This document shows, piece after piece, positions 35,088 through 44,172 of a DNA stretch of 64,000 nucleotides. A program made the position numbers and the translations under genes. The DNA is from Pollutiaquabacter aromativorans (GTDB lineage: Bacteria; Bacteroidota; Bacteroidia; AKYH767-A; 2013-40CM-41-45): the NCBI GenBank assembly GCA_049177215.1, contig CP185379.1:3100001-3164000 (forward strand), in the 5' to 3' direction. Each line of letters starts with the position of its first letter. Position 1 is the first letter of the stretch. The notes beneath the pieces were generated by a model. It ran no database searches and had not been told where the DNA came from. It saw only the letters and a program-made list of their open reading frames with translations.

Positions 35088-35122
35088 ACTGCCATCTGCC
35101 TACTGCATACCGCCTACTGCCA
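35088..35122. repeat. Repeat island 5: short TACTGCC heptad array
   Basis: Five consecutive heptads (TACTGCC, ATCTGCC, TACTGCA, TACCGCC, TACTGCC) in the same orientation as the other islands. They cut into the 3' end of the nucleotidase gene and supply its stop codon. Confidence 0.9.
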
Positions 35123-35449
35123 AGCGCCCTGGTTGAGGTGTTTGTTGTGCGACAGGATCAAGCGCTTGTAGGCCGACTTGCCCAGGTGCTGCTTCACCCA
35201 CACCACCTTATCATGCCAGGCGGTCGGATTCTCCCAAGGAGCTGTGGACAGGATGTACGTATCGAAATGCTCGCTCAGTAATTGGAAACCCTCAATGGCC
35301 CCGGGCATTGGTTTCATCTTTGAAAAAATATGCGGCACTTCATCGAGTCGATGCTCGTATTGTTTCAACTCAGCTTCGGTCAAACTGCTGATGGCTGATT
35401 TGAAATCGACTAACACATTGTCCATGTCTACATAGACGATCTTTTTCAT
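35114..35449 (-). pseudogene. 5'(3')-deoxyribonucleotidase (NT5C family), truncated by heptad array
   Basis: The 111-residue frame begins MKKIVYVDMDNVLVDF, the HAD motif I with the nucleophile and acid/base aspartates. It continues with FDTYILSTAPWENPTAWHDK (motif II region) and YKRLILSHNKHLNQG. Family members continue with a segment holding the final acidic metal-binding residues (typically ...IDDRTKNG). Here that is replaced by AWQ and a TAG stop from the heptad array. About 50-70 residues including a catalytic motif are missing, so the product is probably inactive. The remaining frame is otherwise undamaged, which suggests recent truncation. Confidence 0.8.
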
Positions 35450-35544
35450 ACTATAAGTTGCTTACACTCCCTTCACGAATATGATTTGCGCTCGATTTCC
35501 TGCTCTGATGTTGGGCAGAAAATTCGGAAAAAATGGTATACACG

Positions 35545-38500
35545 TTAACCCATCAAATTACTCGCAAACAACTCCGCCTGTTTCAGCACTGTATCAACAG
35601 CTGTCTCTTGTTTGTCCGGCGGGTATCCGTACTTCTTGAGGGTGCGGCGTACTAAGACCTTGAGTTTCGCACGTGCGCTCTCCCGGATGGTCCAATCGAG
35701 GGTGGCGTTGGCGCGTACTTTGTCCGCAATCTCGCGGGCTATTTCTTTTAGCGTGTCGTCGCCGAGCACTTTTACGGCGCTGTCGTTTATCTCTAATGCA
35801 TTGTAAAACGCTACTTCATCAAGGGATAGGCCCAGTTTTGCGCCTTCCTGGTCGGCTTCGCGGATCTCTTTCGCGATGTTGATCAGTTCCTGAATGATTT
35901 CGGCGGTCGTCAACAGGTTGTTTTGATACCGTTTGATGGCGCTTTCCAGCAACTCCAGCAGCTTCCGGCTTCGTACAAGATTCGTTCGCGAACGAATCTT
36001 TAACTCATCGTTCAGAATACGCTTCAGCAATTCAATCGCGAGATTCTTATGCTGCATGCCCTGCACTTCCTGCAAAAACTCCTCCGACAGGATCTCCAAT
36101 CCGGAGATGTCGGGCTTGGCCATGCCGGCTGCGTCAAAGATGTCGATCACCTGATCGCTGCTCAACGCTTCGTCTACCAGCTGCTTGATCGCCGTTTCGA
36201 TCTCCGTATCCGATTTACCTCCGCCCAGCGGAACGTCAAACTTGGCTAAGCGTGCCTTCACGGCCTGGAAAAAAGCGACCTCTGCCAGGTGGGGCTGTAC
36301 CTCTTCGCGGGAGATACAGAGCGACAGCGCCTGGCTGAGCAGACTTACTTCCCGAATGAAGCGTTCCTTGCCTTCCTGCAAGCCAAGAATATGCTCCTCT
36401 GCTTGCAGGATGATAGACAATTTCTCCTGCGGATTCCCAGCGAAGAATCGTTGGTAGTTGAACTTATAGCTCTCCTGATAGTAAGCGTCCGGCTCTTCGA
36501 CGAGGATGTTGTTACGGGTTTTACTGTCCTCTCCGAAAAACTGTTGAACGACTTCGAGCTTTTCCAGAAACACCGCCAAGGCTTGTTCGATGTTCTCGGC
36601 AGGGTCGCCCTTACCGCCGGCTTCGCCATAAAACGAGAGTGCCTTTTTCAGGTCGGTGCCGATGCCTAGATAATCCACCACCAGACCGCCCGGCTTGTCC
36701 TTGAACACCCGGTTCACGCGGGCAATGGCCTGCATGAGGTTGTGGCCCTTCATGGGTTTGTCCACATACATCGTATTCAGACAGGGCGCATCGAACCCGG
36801 TGAGCCACATATCGCGCACGATCACGAGTTTCAACGGATCGTCGGGGTCTTTCATCCGGTCGGCCAGGTCCCTGCGTTGTTGCTTCGTGGTGTGGTGGCG
36901 GTTGATTTCCGGGCCGTCATCACTGCTGCTGGTCATAACCACCTTGATCACGCCCTTATCGAGCGCATCATTGTGCCATTCCGGACGCAGGGCAATTATC
37001 TCCGAATAAAGCGCTGCGGCAATGCGACGACTCATGGCTACGATCATCGCCTTTCCCTCAAATACGGTTTGCCTCTTTTCAAAGTGCGTAACAATGTCGC
37101 GGGCAAGGTTGCGGATGCGCTCGGGATGCCCGACAATGGCTTCCAGCTTCGTCCACTTCGCTTTGGCCTTTTGCTTTTCGGTCAGCTCTTCATCTTGTTC
37201 GAGGTCCCGGTCAAATTCTTCTATCAATCTCCGGCCTTCTGCATCCATGTTCACTTTGGCCAGACGGCTTTCATAGAAGATCCGGACTGTCGCTCCATCA
37301 TCCACCGCATCTTTGATGTCGTACCGGTCGATGTAATTACCAAAGACCTGTGGTGTGTTGATGTCCGTTCCTTCTATCGGTGTGCCGGTGAAGCCAATGT
37401 ACGTCGCGTTCGGCAGGGCGTCGCGCATGTACTTGGCAAAGCCGTAGGCGATGCGTTTCCCAATTACCTCCTTCGTCTCTTTGTCTCGCTCATCGAGCAG
37501 CTTTGCCTCGAAGCCGTATTGTGTCCGGTGCGCTTCATCGGCAATGACTACCACATTGGTTCGATCCGAAAGCTGGTCGTACACCGCTCTTTTTTGCTCG
37601 GGTAGAAATTTCTGGATGGTTGTAAATACAATGCCGCCACTTGCCACCCGGAGCAACTCTTTCAGGTGATCGCGGCTCTCGGCCTGGACCGGCTCCTGGC
37701 GCAACAACTGCATGGAAGAAGCAAAGGTGTCGAACAGCTGATCGTCGAGGTCGTTTCGGTCGGTAATGACAACGATTGTCGGGTTCCGCATCGCGGGTGA
37801 GGTGATGAGCTTGCCGGAATAGAACACCATGCTCAGACTCTTGCCGGAACCTTGTGTATGCCAGACCACGCCGCCGCGTTTGTCGCCCCGATCGCCCGAA
37901 GCGTGCACGGTCGATTGTACGGCTTTGTTAACCGCATAGTACTGGTGATACGCCGCAAGGATTTTCACCGTTTGCACCTGGACCAGTCCCGTTTTCGCGT
38001 CTTCCTTCTTCGATTTCTCAAATACGATGAAGTTGCGCACGAGGTCCAGCAGGGTGGCCGGTTGAAACATGCCCTTCAACAGGGTATCCAGTTGTGGTTT
38101 AAAGCGAGATGCCTCCTTCACCCCATCGGCTGTCTTCCAGGCCATGTAGCGGCTCAGGTCGGCAGACAGACTGCCGGCTTTGCATTCGAGGCCGTCCGAG
38201 ATCACACAAACTGCATTGTAGGTGAACAGGCTCGGAATGGTCGCCTTGTAGGTCTGTAACTGCTGGTACGCGCTCCGGATGTCAGCCTTTTCGCTGGAGG
38301 CGTTTTTTAACTCGATCACGACCAGCGGAAGCCCGTTGACAAACAAGAGGATGTCGGGGCGCTTGTTCTGGTTGTTCTCGATAATCGTGTATTGATTCAC
38401 CACGAGAAACTCATTCTGTTCCGGGTGGTCAAAATCAACGAGCGCCACTTCGTGGCTGCGTTCAAAGCCGTTTTCCTGATAAGGCACTTTTACCTTTTCC

Positions 38501-38757
38501 ACCAGCATCCGGTGGAAGGTTTCGTTGTTGTGCAAAAGGTCGGTGGAGGAAATGCGCAGCGCCTTTTGCACCGCAGCCTCTTGTGCTGCTTCGGGAATAT
38601 GCGGATTGATCCTGGCCAGGGCGGCACGCAGGCGTTGCAGCAGAAGAATATCGCCGAAACTGTCGCGCTCGCAGAACAGGCCTTCCGGGGAGATTTCTTT
38701 GCCGTTGGCATAGACCCAGCCTTGCGATTGAAGTGTTTCAATCGCGCTTGGCCTCAA
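35545..38757 (-). CDS. hsdR: Type I restriction enzyme R subunit (HsdR); likely frameshift at the extreme N-terminus
   Basis: The 1070-residue frame has the HsdR order. The PD-ExK nuclease is RPDILLFVNGLPLVVIELKN (about 128-148). Walker A is VVWHTQGSGKSLSMVF (about 297) and the DEAH box is ADEAHRTQYG (about 404). Helicase motifs follow (YIGFTGTPIEGTD and MWLTGFDAPCLNTMYVDKP), then a C-terminal helical region. It translocates DNA and cuts it remotely, in complex with HsdM and HsdS. The frame opens at TTG 38757. One frame over, TTG 38782 starts KPITEYIIEA, which looks like the normal HsdR N-terminus. One extra A at 38748-38749 would separate the two, so the gene may be frameshifted or the base may be an error. 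hsdR is separated from hsdMS by four other genes or gaps. Confidence 0.92.
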   Translation of the reverse strand: MRPSAIETLQSQGWVYANGKEISPEGLFCERDSFGDILLLQRLRAALARINPHIPEAAQEAAVQKALRISSTDLLHNNETFHRMLVEKVKVPYQENGFERSHEVALVDFDHPEQNEFLVVNQYTIIENNQNKRPDILLFVNGLPLVVIELKNASSEKADIRSAYQQLQTYKATIPSLFTYNAVCVISDGLECKAGSLSADLSRYMAWKTADGVKEASRFKPQLDTLLKGMFQPATLLDLVRNFIVFEKSKKEDAKTGLVQVQTVKILAAYHQYYAVNKAVQSTVHASGDRGDKRGGVVWHTQGSGKSLSMVFYSGKLITSPAMRNPTIVVITDRNDLDDQLFDTFASSMQLLRQEPVQAESRDHLKELLRVASGGIVFTTIQKFLPEQKRAVYDQLSDRTNVVVIADEAHRTQYGFEAKLLDERDKETKEVIGKRIAYGFAKYMRDALPNATYIGFTGTPIEGTDINTPQVFGNYIDRYDIKDAVDDGATVRIFYESRLAKVNMDAEGRRLIEEFDRDLEQDEELTEKQKAKAKWTKLEAIVGHPERIRNLARDIVTHFEKRQTVFEGKAMIVAMSRRIAAALYSEIIALRPEWHNDALDKGVIKVVMTSSSDDGPEINRHHTTKQQRRDLADRMKDPDDPLKLVIVRDMWLTGFDAPCLNTMYVDKPMKGHNLMQAIARVNRVFKDKPGGLVVDYLGIGTDLKKALSFYGEAGGKGDPAENIEQALAVFLEKLEVVQQFFGEDSKTRNNILVEEPDAYYQESYKFNYQRFFAGNPQEKLSIILQAEEHILGLQEGKERFIREVSLLSQALSLCISREEVQPHLAEVAFFQAVKARLAKFDVPLGGGKSDTEIETAIKQLVDEALSSDQVIDIFDAAGMAKPDISGLEILSEEFLQEVQGMQHKNLAIELLKRILNDELKIRSRTNLVRSRKLLELLESAIKRYQNNLLTTAEIIQELINIAKEIREADQEGAKLGLSLDEVAFYNALEINDSAVKVLGDDTLKEIAREIADKVRANATLDWTIRESARAKLKVLVRRTLKKYGYPPDKQETAVDTVLKQAELFASNLMG

Positions 38758-38782
38758 TGATATATTCGGTTATCGGTTTCAA

Positions 38783-38956
38783 TGCAAAATGTTATGTCAG
38801 CTCAAATTTTCAAACCCAATTGGTCTCATCTTATCTACGGTATTGCACGTTTAAATTGAACTTAGGAAATCTAACGCTTATTCTAATGTAATTTAATCGA
38901 TTAACCTATTCATGTGTTGGACAAACCAGCAATGGCCAGTATCCGCTTTGGCCGGT
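38783..38956. other. Short intergenic region upstream of hsdR
   Basis: An AT-rich stretch of about 170 nt, with no RNA gene or repeat that I recognise. It presumably carries the hsdR promoter, but no exact TAnnTTTG is seen on the minus strand. Confidence 0.3.
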
Positions 38957-39250
38957 TCACTTTAGAATTATCTTACCCGGCCAGGTGCGGTTGGAATGCG
39001 GTAAACGCTTTATCAATGTTCTATGACCATCCGGATGTACAACAAACAAATCTCTGTTTATAACGACCAATACGTGTTGATTGGCCTTCCTCGCGTTCTC
39101 ATAGGCGGTCTTTGTTGCGGAAGTCGCTGCGCCAATCAGCGCACCAACCACTGTCAAGTCGTCACCGTTCTTTGCCAACACGGCTCCGAGTTGGGGCCCA
39201 ACCAGGCGGCTAACAATTAGATTATCAATCCTGTCCTGTGGGGTCGCCAT
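38957..39250 (-). CDS. Small glycine-rich hypothetical protein, 97 aa
   Basis: The product has an N-terminal helix (PQDRIDNLIVSRLVGPQLGA), a glycine/alanine-rich stretch (VVGALIGAATSATKTAYENA) like a glycine zipper, and a basic C-terminal half with HVLVVINRDLFVVHPDGH. Similar small proteins are frequent in Bacteroidota and are uncharacterised. The Gly-rich helix could be membrane-associated. A perfect TAAATTTG box ends 4 nt before the ATG. It lies between hsdR and the GIY-YIG gene inside the restriction island; a link to restriction is not shown. Confidence 0.7.
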   Translation of the reverse strand: MATPQDRIDNLIVSRLVGPQLGAVLAKNGDDLTVVGALIGAATSATKTAYENARKANQHVLVVINRDLFVVHPDGHRTLIKRLPHSNRTWPGKIILK

Positions 39251-39254
39251 GTTT

Positions 39255-39262
39255 CAAATTTA
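39255..39262 (-). promoter_or_regulatory. -7 promoter box of the 97-aa gene (TAAATTTG)
   Basis: An exact TAnnTTTG match on the minus strand, 4 nt before the ATG, again suggesting a leaderless or near-leaderless transcript. Confidence 0.5.
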
Positions 39263-39572
39263 GCGAAACACAAGTGGGGAGTCAACCCCATGCCACTATC
39301 CTGACCTGTAAATCTTAAAAATGGGCGGTTCTAGCCTGTTATTCCTGATTTTCTAGCCCGCCCAACTAACGGCGGAGCCAATTAAGACAAACAATGTCTA
39401 TTCCAAAGTTCTGAGAAACGATTAATTTGTTCAGGCTTGGCTCAGAATGTGCGAGCTAGACATGGGCAATGGGGCGCTTCTGTTTTAAAATATTTTTGGG
39501 TAACACGAGAACTTACTTTGATGAAGCTACAATCCTAATTGCAGCGAAAACACGCTCAATGAATTGACCTTT
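39263..39572. other. Intergenic region with one imperfect inverted repeat
   Basis: About 310 nt without a gene. GGGCGGTTCTAG (near 39322) and CTAGCCCGCCC (near 39352) form an imperfect inverted repeat that could be a terminator for the GIY-YIG gene or a recombination remnant. Nothing else is recognised. Confidence 0.35.
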
Positions 39573-39992
39573 CTAAAGCTTGATATTCCATTTTGGAAGC
39601 ACTCCGTTTTCTTCAAAATACTGCTGAATACACTGCGCTTCTACATACGCTGGAATGTGCCTGATCGCATCATTAAACGTAACGTACCACTCTATTTGTA
39701 AACGATTGATGGATTGCTCTGACATTATTGTGGGCCAGGAATAACAGCGCCGTTCATTAAACTGCTTTCCATTTACAATTCTGTCATAGATTCCGCCGAT
39801 TCGAATATTCACATTTCCATTTTGACAAACTTTTCCAGAGCTGCCGACATATAAAGTTCTTTTCGTCTCGGCGTCCTTTACGATGTATACTCCGGCATGA
39901 TCTTTCGGGGCGTTGCACTTTTTATCAAGCTTGTCGTCTTTGCAATACGAGAATTCGCCTTTTTGCAAATACTGAGATAGAATGTTCTTCAT
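39573..39992 (-). CDS. GIY-YIG-like nuclease domain protein
   Basis: The 139-residue product contains AGVYIVKDAETKRTLYVGSS, which fits the GIY-YIG pattern (GVY ... YVG) after a short N-terminal helix. NVNIRIGGIYDRI holds an arginine at the position expected for catalysis, and a C-terminal Glu occurs in YVEAQCIQQYFEENG. Such small proteins may nick or cut DNA. It sits between rhuM and the 97-aa gene in the type I restriction island and is more AT-rich than the host genes. An intact catalytic site is likely but not certain. Confidence 0.7.
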   Translation of the reverse strand: MKNILSQYLQKGEFSYCKDDKLDKKCNAPKDHAGVYIVKDAETKRTLYVGSSGKVCQNGNVNIRIGGIYDRIVNGKQFNERRCYSWPTIMSEQSINRLQIEWYVTFNDAIRHIPAYVEAQCIQQYFEENGVLPKWNIKL

Positions 39993-40185
39993 TATCCGGA
40001 AAAATTAATTAACCGCTATAATTGGGTTGATATGTGCCGTATAAAACGCCGTAAATATCTCGTTGGCTTTATCATTGAATATTTCTCTGTCGGGTTTACG
40101 TCGACGAGACTTTGATTGTACCCTAACGTTGTATAAAATAATCGAATGCCCAATTACAAATCATCGCCGACCGATTACTAACGGC

Positions 40186-41196
40186 TCATTGATCCTTCTT
40201 ACGAGGCGTCACTTTTTTGACCGCTGCGTCAAAGTCGCTTTCAAATGTACGATCCTGAATTACTCTGAACTTTTCGAATTCTTCCTCTGCCAACCGTTTG
40301 GCGATATCGTGGCTCACCTTTCCGGCATCTTTCAGGAGCTTGTATTCGTTGAATTGGAGGAACGCATCTATTCGCTGAACCCAATCTGCCATTTTCATGG
40401 GGATTTGACGCGCCGCCTGATTTTCGGCATAATCCAGATACATGGTTACCACCCGTTCCAGTTCTTTTATTTCCTTTTCAATCAGATAATTTTTGGCAAT
40501 GCTCACATCTGATTTAAGGACCTTTCCCTGGGGTGCGTTTTTCCAGGTTTGCAATCCCATATTCGGCTCCGTGGCCCTGGCTCGTTCCGCAATAATTTCT
40601 GCTGCCGTTTTTCCGGTGATGGCCCAGTGCAGTTTGTTTTGTACGGTCTTGAAAAACGTCTGGGTAATTTCAGCGTCTTTGTCGTAGTCGATGCTGCACT
40701 GCTCGTAGATGTCGGTGATCTTCTGATAGAACCTTCTTTCGCTTGCCCGTATCTCACGGATGCGTTCTAAAAGTTCATCAAAATAATCTTTGCCAAACCT
40801 TTTGCCCTGCTTCAGTCGCTCATCATCGAGCACAAATCCCTTCACAATGAACTCCCGAAGGGTCTTAGTGGCCCAAATGCGGAACTGGGTAGCCTGCCGG
40901 CTGTTCACCCTGTAACCAACTGCAATGATGGCGTCTAAATTATAGAACCGGGTTTGGTAGGTTTTTCCATCTTCGGCAGTATGTGCAAAATTTGCACATA
41001 CTGAATCTTCCACCAACTCATTGGTTGTGAATATGTTTTGCAGGTGCTTGGTAATAACGGATCGCTCCACACCAAACAGCTCGGCCATCCGCTTCTGGCT
41101 AAGCCAAAAGGTCTCGCCCGCATAGAGTACCTCCACACGGATGGTTCCCTCCGGAGAGCTGTACAAGATGATGTCGGATGAGCTGCGATCGGTCAT
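40186..41196 (-). CDS. rhuM: RhuM family protein
   Basis: This 336-residue protein begins with SDIILYSSPEGTIRVEVLYA and continues TFWLSQKRMAELFGVERSVI, then RFYNLDAIIAVGYRVNSRQA and FRIWATKTLREFIVKGFVLD. These are the hallmark of the RhuM (virulence RhuM, Fic/DOC-like regulator) family. RhuM genes are often found inside type I restriction operons, as here between hsdS and hsdR. The biochemical function is not known. The N-terminal part resembles a DNA-binding winged helix and the C-terminal third is helical. Confidence 0.9.
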   Translation of the reverse strand: MTDRSSSDIILYSSPEGTIRVEVLYAGETFWLSQKRMAELFGVERSVITKHLQNIFTTNELVEDSVCANFAHTAEDGKTYQTRFYNLDAIIAVGYRVNSRQATQFRIWATKTLREFIVKGFVLDDERLKQGKRFGKDYFDELLERIREIRASERRFYQKITDIYEQCSIDYDKDAEITQTFFKTVQNKLHWAITGKTAAEIIAERARATEPNMGLQTWKNAPQGKVLKSDVSIAKNYLIEKEIKELERVVTMYLDYAENQAARQIPMKMADWVQRIDAFLQFNEYKLLKDAGKVSHDIAKRLAEEEFEKFRVIQDRTFESDFDAAVKKVTPRKKDQ

Positions 41197-41301
41197 TACT
41201 CCGTGATGGCTTTAGGCCGTTTCCCCGTAGGGCGATGGTATATGTGTTGGAAGATACCCCCTTTAGCCCTTCCTGTGTATGGCATACTGACAATCATTCT
41301 T

Positions 41302-42444
41302 TCATATTGCATCTACCCGCACCTCCCCACTCATGAGCTTCGGCAACAGGGTGTCGCGGAGCTGGGTGAGGGTGCGGATTTGTTGGGTGTTGGATTTTAT
41401 TTTTTTGAACATTGGTCTCACTTGATCTCTAAAATTCTCATGGGCCTTGATTGGAGGAATTACAATTTCGAATTCCTTCATAATACGCACATTCAGATTT
41501 TGTTGAGCAGAGCCAGATGCCATATCATTTAGTCTTTGCCTGGAAGTATAAAGATGTAAGTACAGATACTCAAAACTTACTCTTTCCTCATTAACAATAA
41601 ACCCACAGGCTGCTTGGTTGCATGCGGCCTCATTTGTCAGAATTCCCAATCTTCCAACGGTTGGTGCAGCATAAATAGCAATTAAAATTGTGTTTTCTGG
41701 AAATATTTTAGCAGAGGAATTTTCCAGTCCTTCCTTAGTGATTTTTGATTTACTTTCGAATAAAAAATTATCATTTAATTCTTTAGTAGAATACCAATTA
41801 ATATCTCCGTTATAATATGCTTCTATGCGTGTTGGTGGCGTACCACCTGAGCTTATTTGTTTGCAAACATCTTCAATTTTTCCAACCTCCCACCCCTCCT
41901 CCGCCTCCTCCACAAACCACTGCCGAAACAAGGTCTCCGCCAACTGCTCCAGCGTCTTGTTCTGCCGGTGCAGCAGATCTATTTTGTCGTCTAAGCTGCT
42001 GAGGACTTCGGCGATGGCGGTTTGTTCATTTTCATCTTTGGGTAAACTAATTGGTATAGAAACCAGCGCGGCCTTATTTAGCTTAGGTTGGACGGCACCT
42101 GTTAGATACGGATTAAGATCAAGATTGTGAAAGTAATAAACTAATAGCTTATTGATGTTACTTGATTTCCCCTTAATTATGTGGGCATGATTATTTACCC
42201 AAAATTTACCGTTCGCTATAAATGCAATAGGTGTTTGTCTTGATTTTAGGTTTTCTCCATCTTCTGATATAAGAACGTGCTCTCCATCAAAAAGGAAATC
42301 ATCAACGTAATCGATTATACCCGAGGCCCCGAAATAAGGGTACTTTCCCTTCCTTTGTTGCCTTTCCATTGAGCTTAGTGGGATTCTCTTGTGATTAAGA
42401 ATATCCCCTAATTCTTCTAAAGAAAAATCCTTCCACTCACTCAT
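41302..42444 (-). CDS. hsdS: Type I restriction enzyme S subunit (HsdS)
   Basis: The 380-residue product has two target-recognition domains. The first has FGASGIIDYVDDFLFDGEHVL and a spacer helix (EVLSSLDDKIDLLHRQNKTLEQLAETLF in part). The second begins WEVGKIEDVCKQISSGGTPP and ends in a second conserved helix, LTQLRDTLLPKLMSGEVRV. Together they specify a bipartite DNA target. ATG 42444 overlaps the hsdM stop by 4 nt (ATGA). The TRD sequences are visibly more AT-rich than the conserved spacers, as usual for swapped TRDs. Confidence 0.95.
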   Translation of the reverse strand: MSEWKDFSLEELGDILNHKRIPLSSMERQQRKGKYPYFGASGIIDYVDDFLFDGEHVLISEDGENLKSRQTPIAFIANGKFWVNNHAHIIKGKSSNINKLLVYYFHNLDLNPYLTGAVQPKLNKAALVSIPISLPKDENEQTAIAEVLSSLDDKIDLLHRQNKTLEQLAETLFRQWFVEEAEEGWEVGKIEDVCKQISSGGTPPTRIEAYYNGDINWYSTKELNDNFLFESKSKITKEGLENSSAKIFPENTILIAIYAAPTVGRLGILTNEAACNQAACGFIVNEERVSFEYLYLHLYTSRQRLNDMASGSAQQNLNVRIMKEFEIVIPPIKAHENFRDQVRPMFKKIKSNTQQIRTLTQLRDTLLPKLMSGEVRVDAI

Positions 42445-44099
42445 GCTTCCACATCAATTTTAACAATGGAAAGATTCTTCGCAATCCGCTTGTTCAACGC
42501 ATCCTCTTCCGTTATCTGCTTTTCCAGTTCCGCTTTCAGTGCTGCAAACCGTTCTGCAAAATTGAATTCATCTTCTTCCTCCGCCAGGCCCACGTAGCGG
42601 CCGGGGGTCAGGGCGTAGTTCAGGGCTTTTACTTCTTCGATTTTCGCGCTTTTGCAAAAGCCCTGTACATCCTCGTATTTTCCTGCTCCTGTTCTCCAGT
42701 TGTGGTAGGTGGAGGCGATTTTTGAAATGTCTTCGGCGCTCAGCTCGCGGGTCCGGCGGTTGATCAGGTGGCCCATGTTGCGGGCGTCGATAAACAGGAT
42801 CTGTCCTTTGCGCAGGTGTTGGTCCGCTGTTCCACCGGGCGGGGTTCTTTTCATGAACCAGAGGCAGGCGGGTATCTGGGTGTTGAGAAACAGCTTGGTG
42901 GGCAGGTTCACGATGCAGTCCAGGAGTCCGGCATCCACCAGGGCTTTGCGTATCACGTCCTCGCCGCTGCTGTTGCTGGTCAGGGAGCCTTTCGACAACA
43001 CAAAGCCGGCGCGGCCGTTGGCGTTGAGGTGATAGAGGAAATGCTGGATCCAGGCGTAGTTGGCGTTGCCGGCCGGCGGCATGCCGTACATCCAGCGCGC
43101 GTCTTTTTGCAACAGCTCGCCGCTCCAATCGCTGTCGTTGAAGGGCGGGTTGGCGATGATGAAATCGGCTTTCAGGTCCTTGTGCGCGTCGTTCAGGAAA
43201 CTGCCCTCGTTGTTCCACTTCACGTTGCTGCTGTCGATGCCCCGGATCGCCAGATTCATCTTTGCCAGTCGCCAGGTGGTCTGGTTGCTTTCCTGTCCGT
43301 AAATGGAAATATGATCGGCCGGGTTGAGCGACAGTTTCTTTCCCTGTTGTTTCTTGTAATGGTCCTGGTGGTGTTTGATGAACTTCTCGCTCTGCACGAA
43401 CATGCCGCCGCTGCCGCAGCAGGGATCAAACACTCTGCCTTCATACGGCTCCAGCATTTCCACGAGCAACCGTACAACGCTTTCGGGCGTATAGAACTGT
43501 CCGCCCTTCTTGCCTTCCGCCAGGGCAAACTCCCCGAGAAAGTACTCAAACACGCGACCCAGCAGGTCTTTGCTTTGTGCCTCCTTCGTTCCAAGTGTGG
43601 CGGTACTTACCAAATCGACCAGACCGCCGAGGCTGGTTTTGTCCAGCTTTTCCTGCGCATACACCTTGGGTAAAACACCCTTGAGCGAGGGATTGTCCTT
43701 CTCAATGGCATCCATGGCATCGTCGATGTCCTTGCCAATGGTGGGCAGCTTGGCGCGTCCCTGCAGCCAGTTCCAGCGCGCAGAAGGCGGCACATAAAAG
43801 ACCTTGTCGGCAAGGTACTCGTTCTTGTCTTCGGGATCAGCGCCCTCATAGGAACCCTCACCCGCCTTCAGTTTGGCGTGCTGCTCCTCAAACGCATCGG
43901 AGATGTACTTCAAAAAGATCAGGCCCAACGCCACATGCTTATACTCAGCCGCATCCATGTTCTTCCGCAGCTTGTCGGCGGCCTTCCAAAGCTTCTTCTC
44001 CAACGGCTCCTGATCAACAGGCTGAGCCGCCTGGGCCTTTCGACCCCGTGGGCTTTGGGCTGCTTTTTCTTCTTCTGCTGCGGCGGGTTTTCTGGGCAT
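42441..44099 (-). CDS. hsdM: Type I restriction enzyme M subunit (HsdM), N6-adenine methyltransferase
   Basis: The 552-residue protein has an N-terminal extension rich in Ala, Glu and Lys. The HsdM N-terminal domain follows (LWKAADKLRKNMDAAEYKHV), then methyltransferase motif I, FDPCCGSGGMFVQSEKF (near 222), and the catalytic NPPF in FIIANPPFNDSDW (near 315). It modifies adenine in the target set by HsdS. A perfect TAAATTTG box lies 25 nt before the ATG. The C-terminus couples to hsdS by overlap. Confidence 0.96.
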   Translation of the reverse strand: MPRKPAAAEEEKAAQSPRGRKAQAAQPVDQEPLEKKLWKAADKLRKNMDAAEYKHVALGLIFLKYISDAFEEQHAKLKAGEGSYEGADPEDKNEYLADKVFYVPPSARWNWLQGRAKLPTIGKDIDDAMDAIEKDNPSLKGVLPKVYAQEKLDKTSLGGLVDLVSTATLGTKEAQSKDLLGRVFEYFLGEFALAEGKKGGQFYTPESVVRLLVEMLEPYEGRVFDPCCGSGGMFVQSEKFIKHHQDHYKKQQGKKLSLNPADHISIYGQESNQTTWRLAKMNLAIRGIDSSNVKWNNEGSFLNDAHKDLKADFIIANPPFNDSDWSGELLQKDARWMYGMPPAGNANYAWIQHFLYHLNANGRAGFVLSKGSLTSNSSGEDVIRKALVDAGLLDCIVNLPTKLFLNTQIPACLWFMKRTPPGGTADQHLRKGQILFIDARNMGHLINRRTRELSAEDISKIASTYHNWRTGAGKYEDVQGFCKSAKIEEVKALNYALTPGRYVGLAEEEDEFNFAERFAALKAELEKQITEEDALNKRIAKNLSIVKIDVEA

Positions 44100-44124
44100 G
44101 GTGAGTATGGGTATTGGATTATTG

Positions 44125-44132
44125 CAAATTTA
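44125..44132 (-). promoter_or_regulatory. -7 promoter box of hsdMS (TAAATTTG)
   Basis: An exact TAnnTTTG match on the minus strand, 25 nt before the hsdM ATG. It implies that hsdMS is transcribed separately from the three-gene cassette upstream. Confidence 0.5.
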
Positions 44133-44172
44133 AGGTTTGCGGTGGGGTTTTCCACTATGAAGCTCATTGCGG

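Noticed and set aside
40063..40512. A 149-aa rightward gene
   Set aside because: Its 3' three quarters are antisense to rhuM, and it has no independent support.
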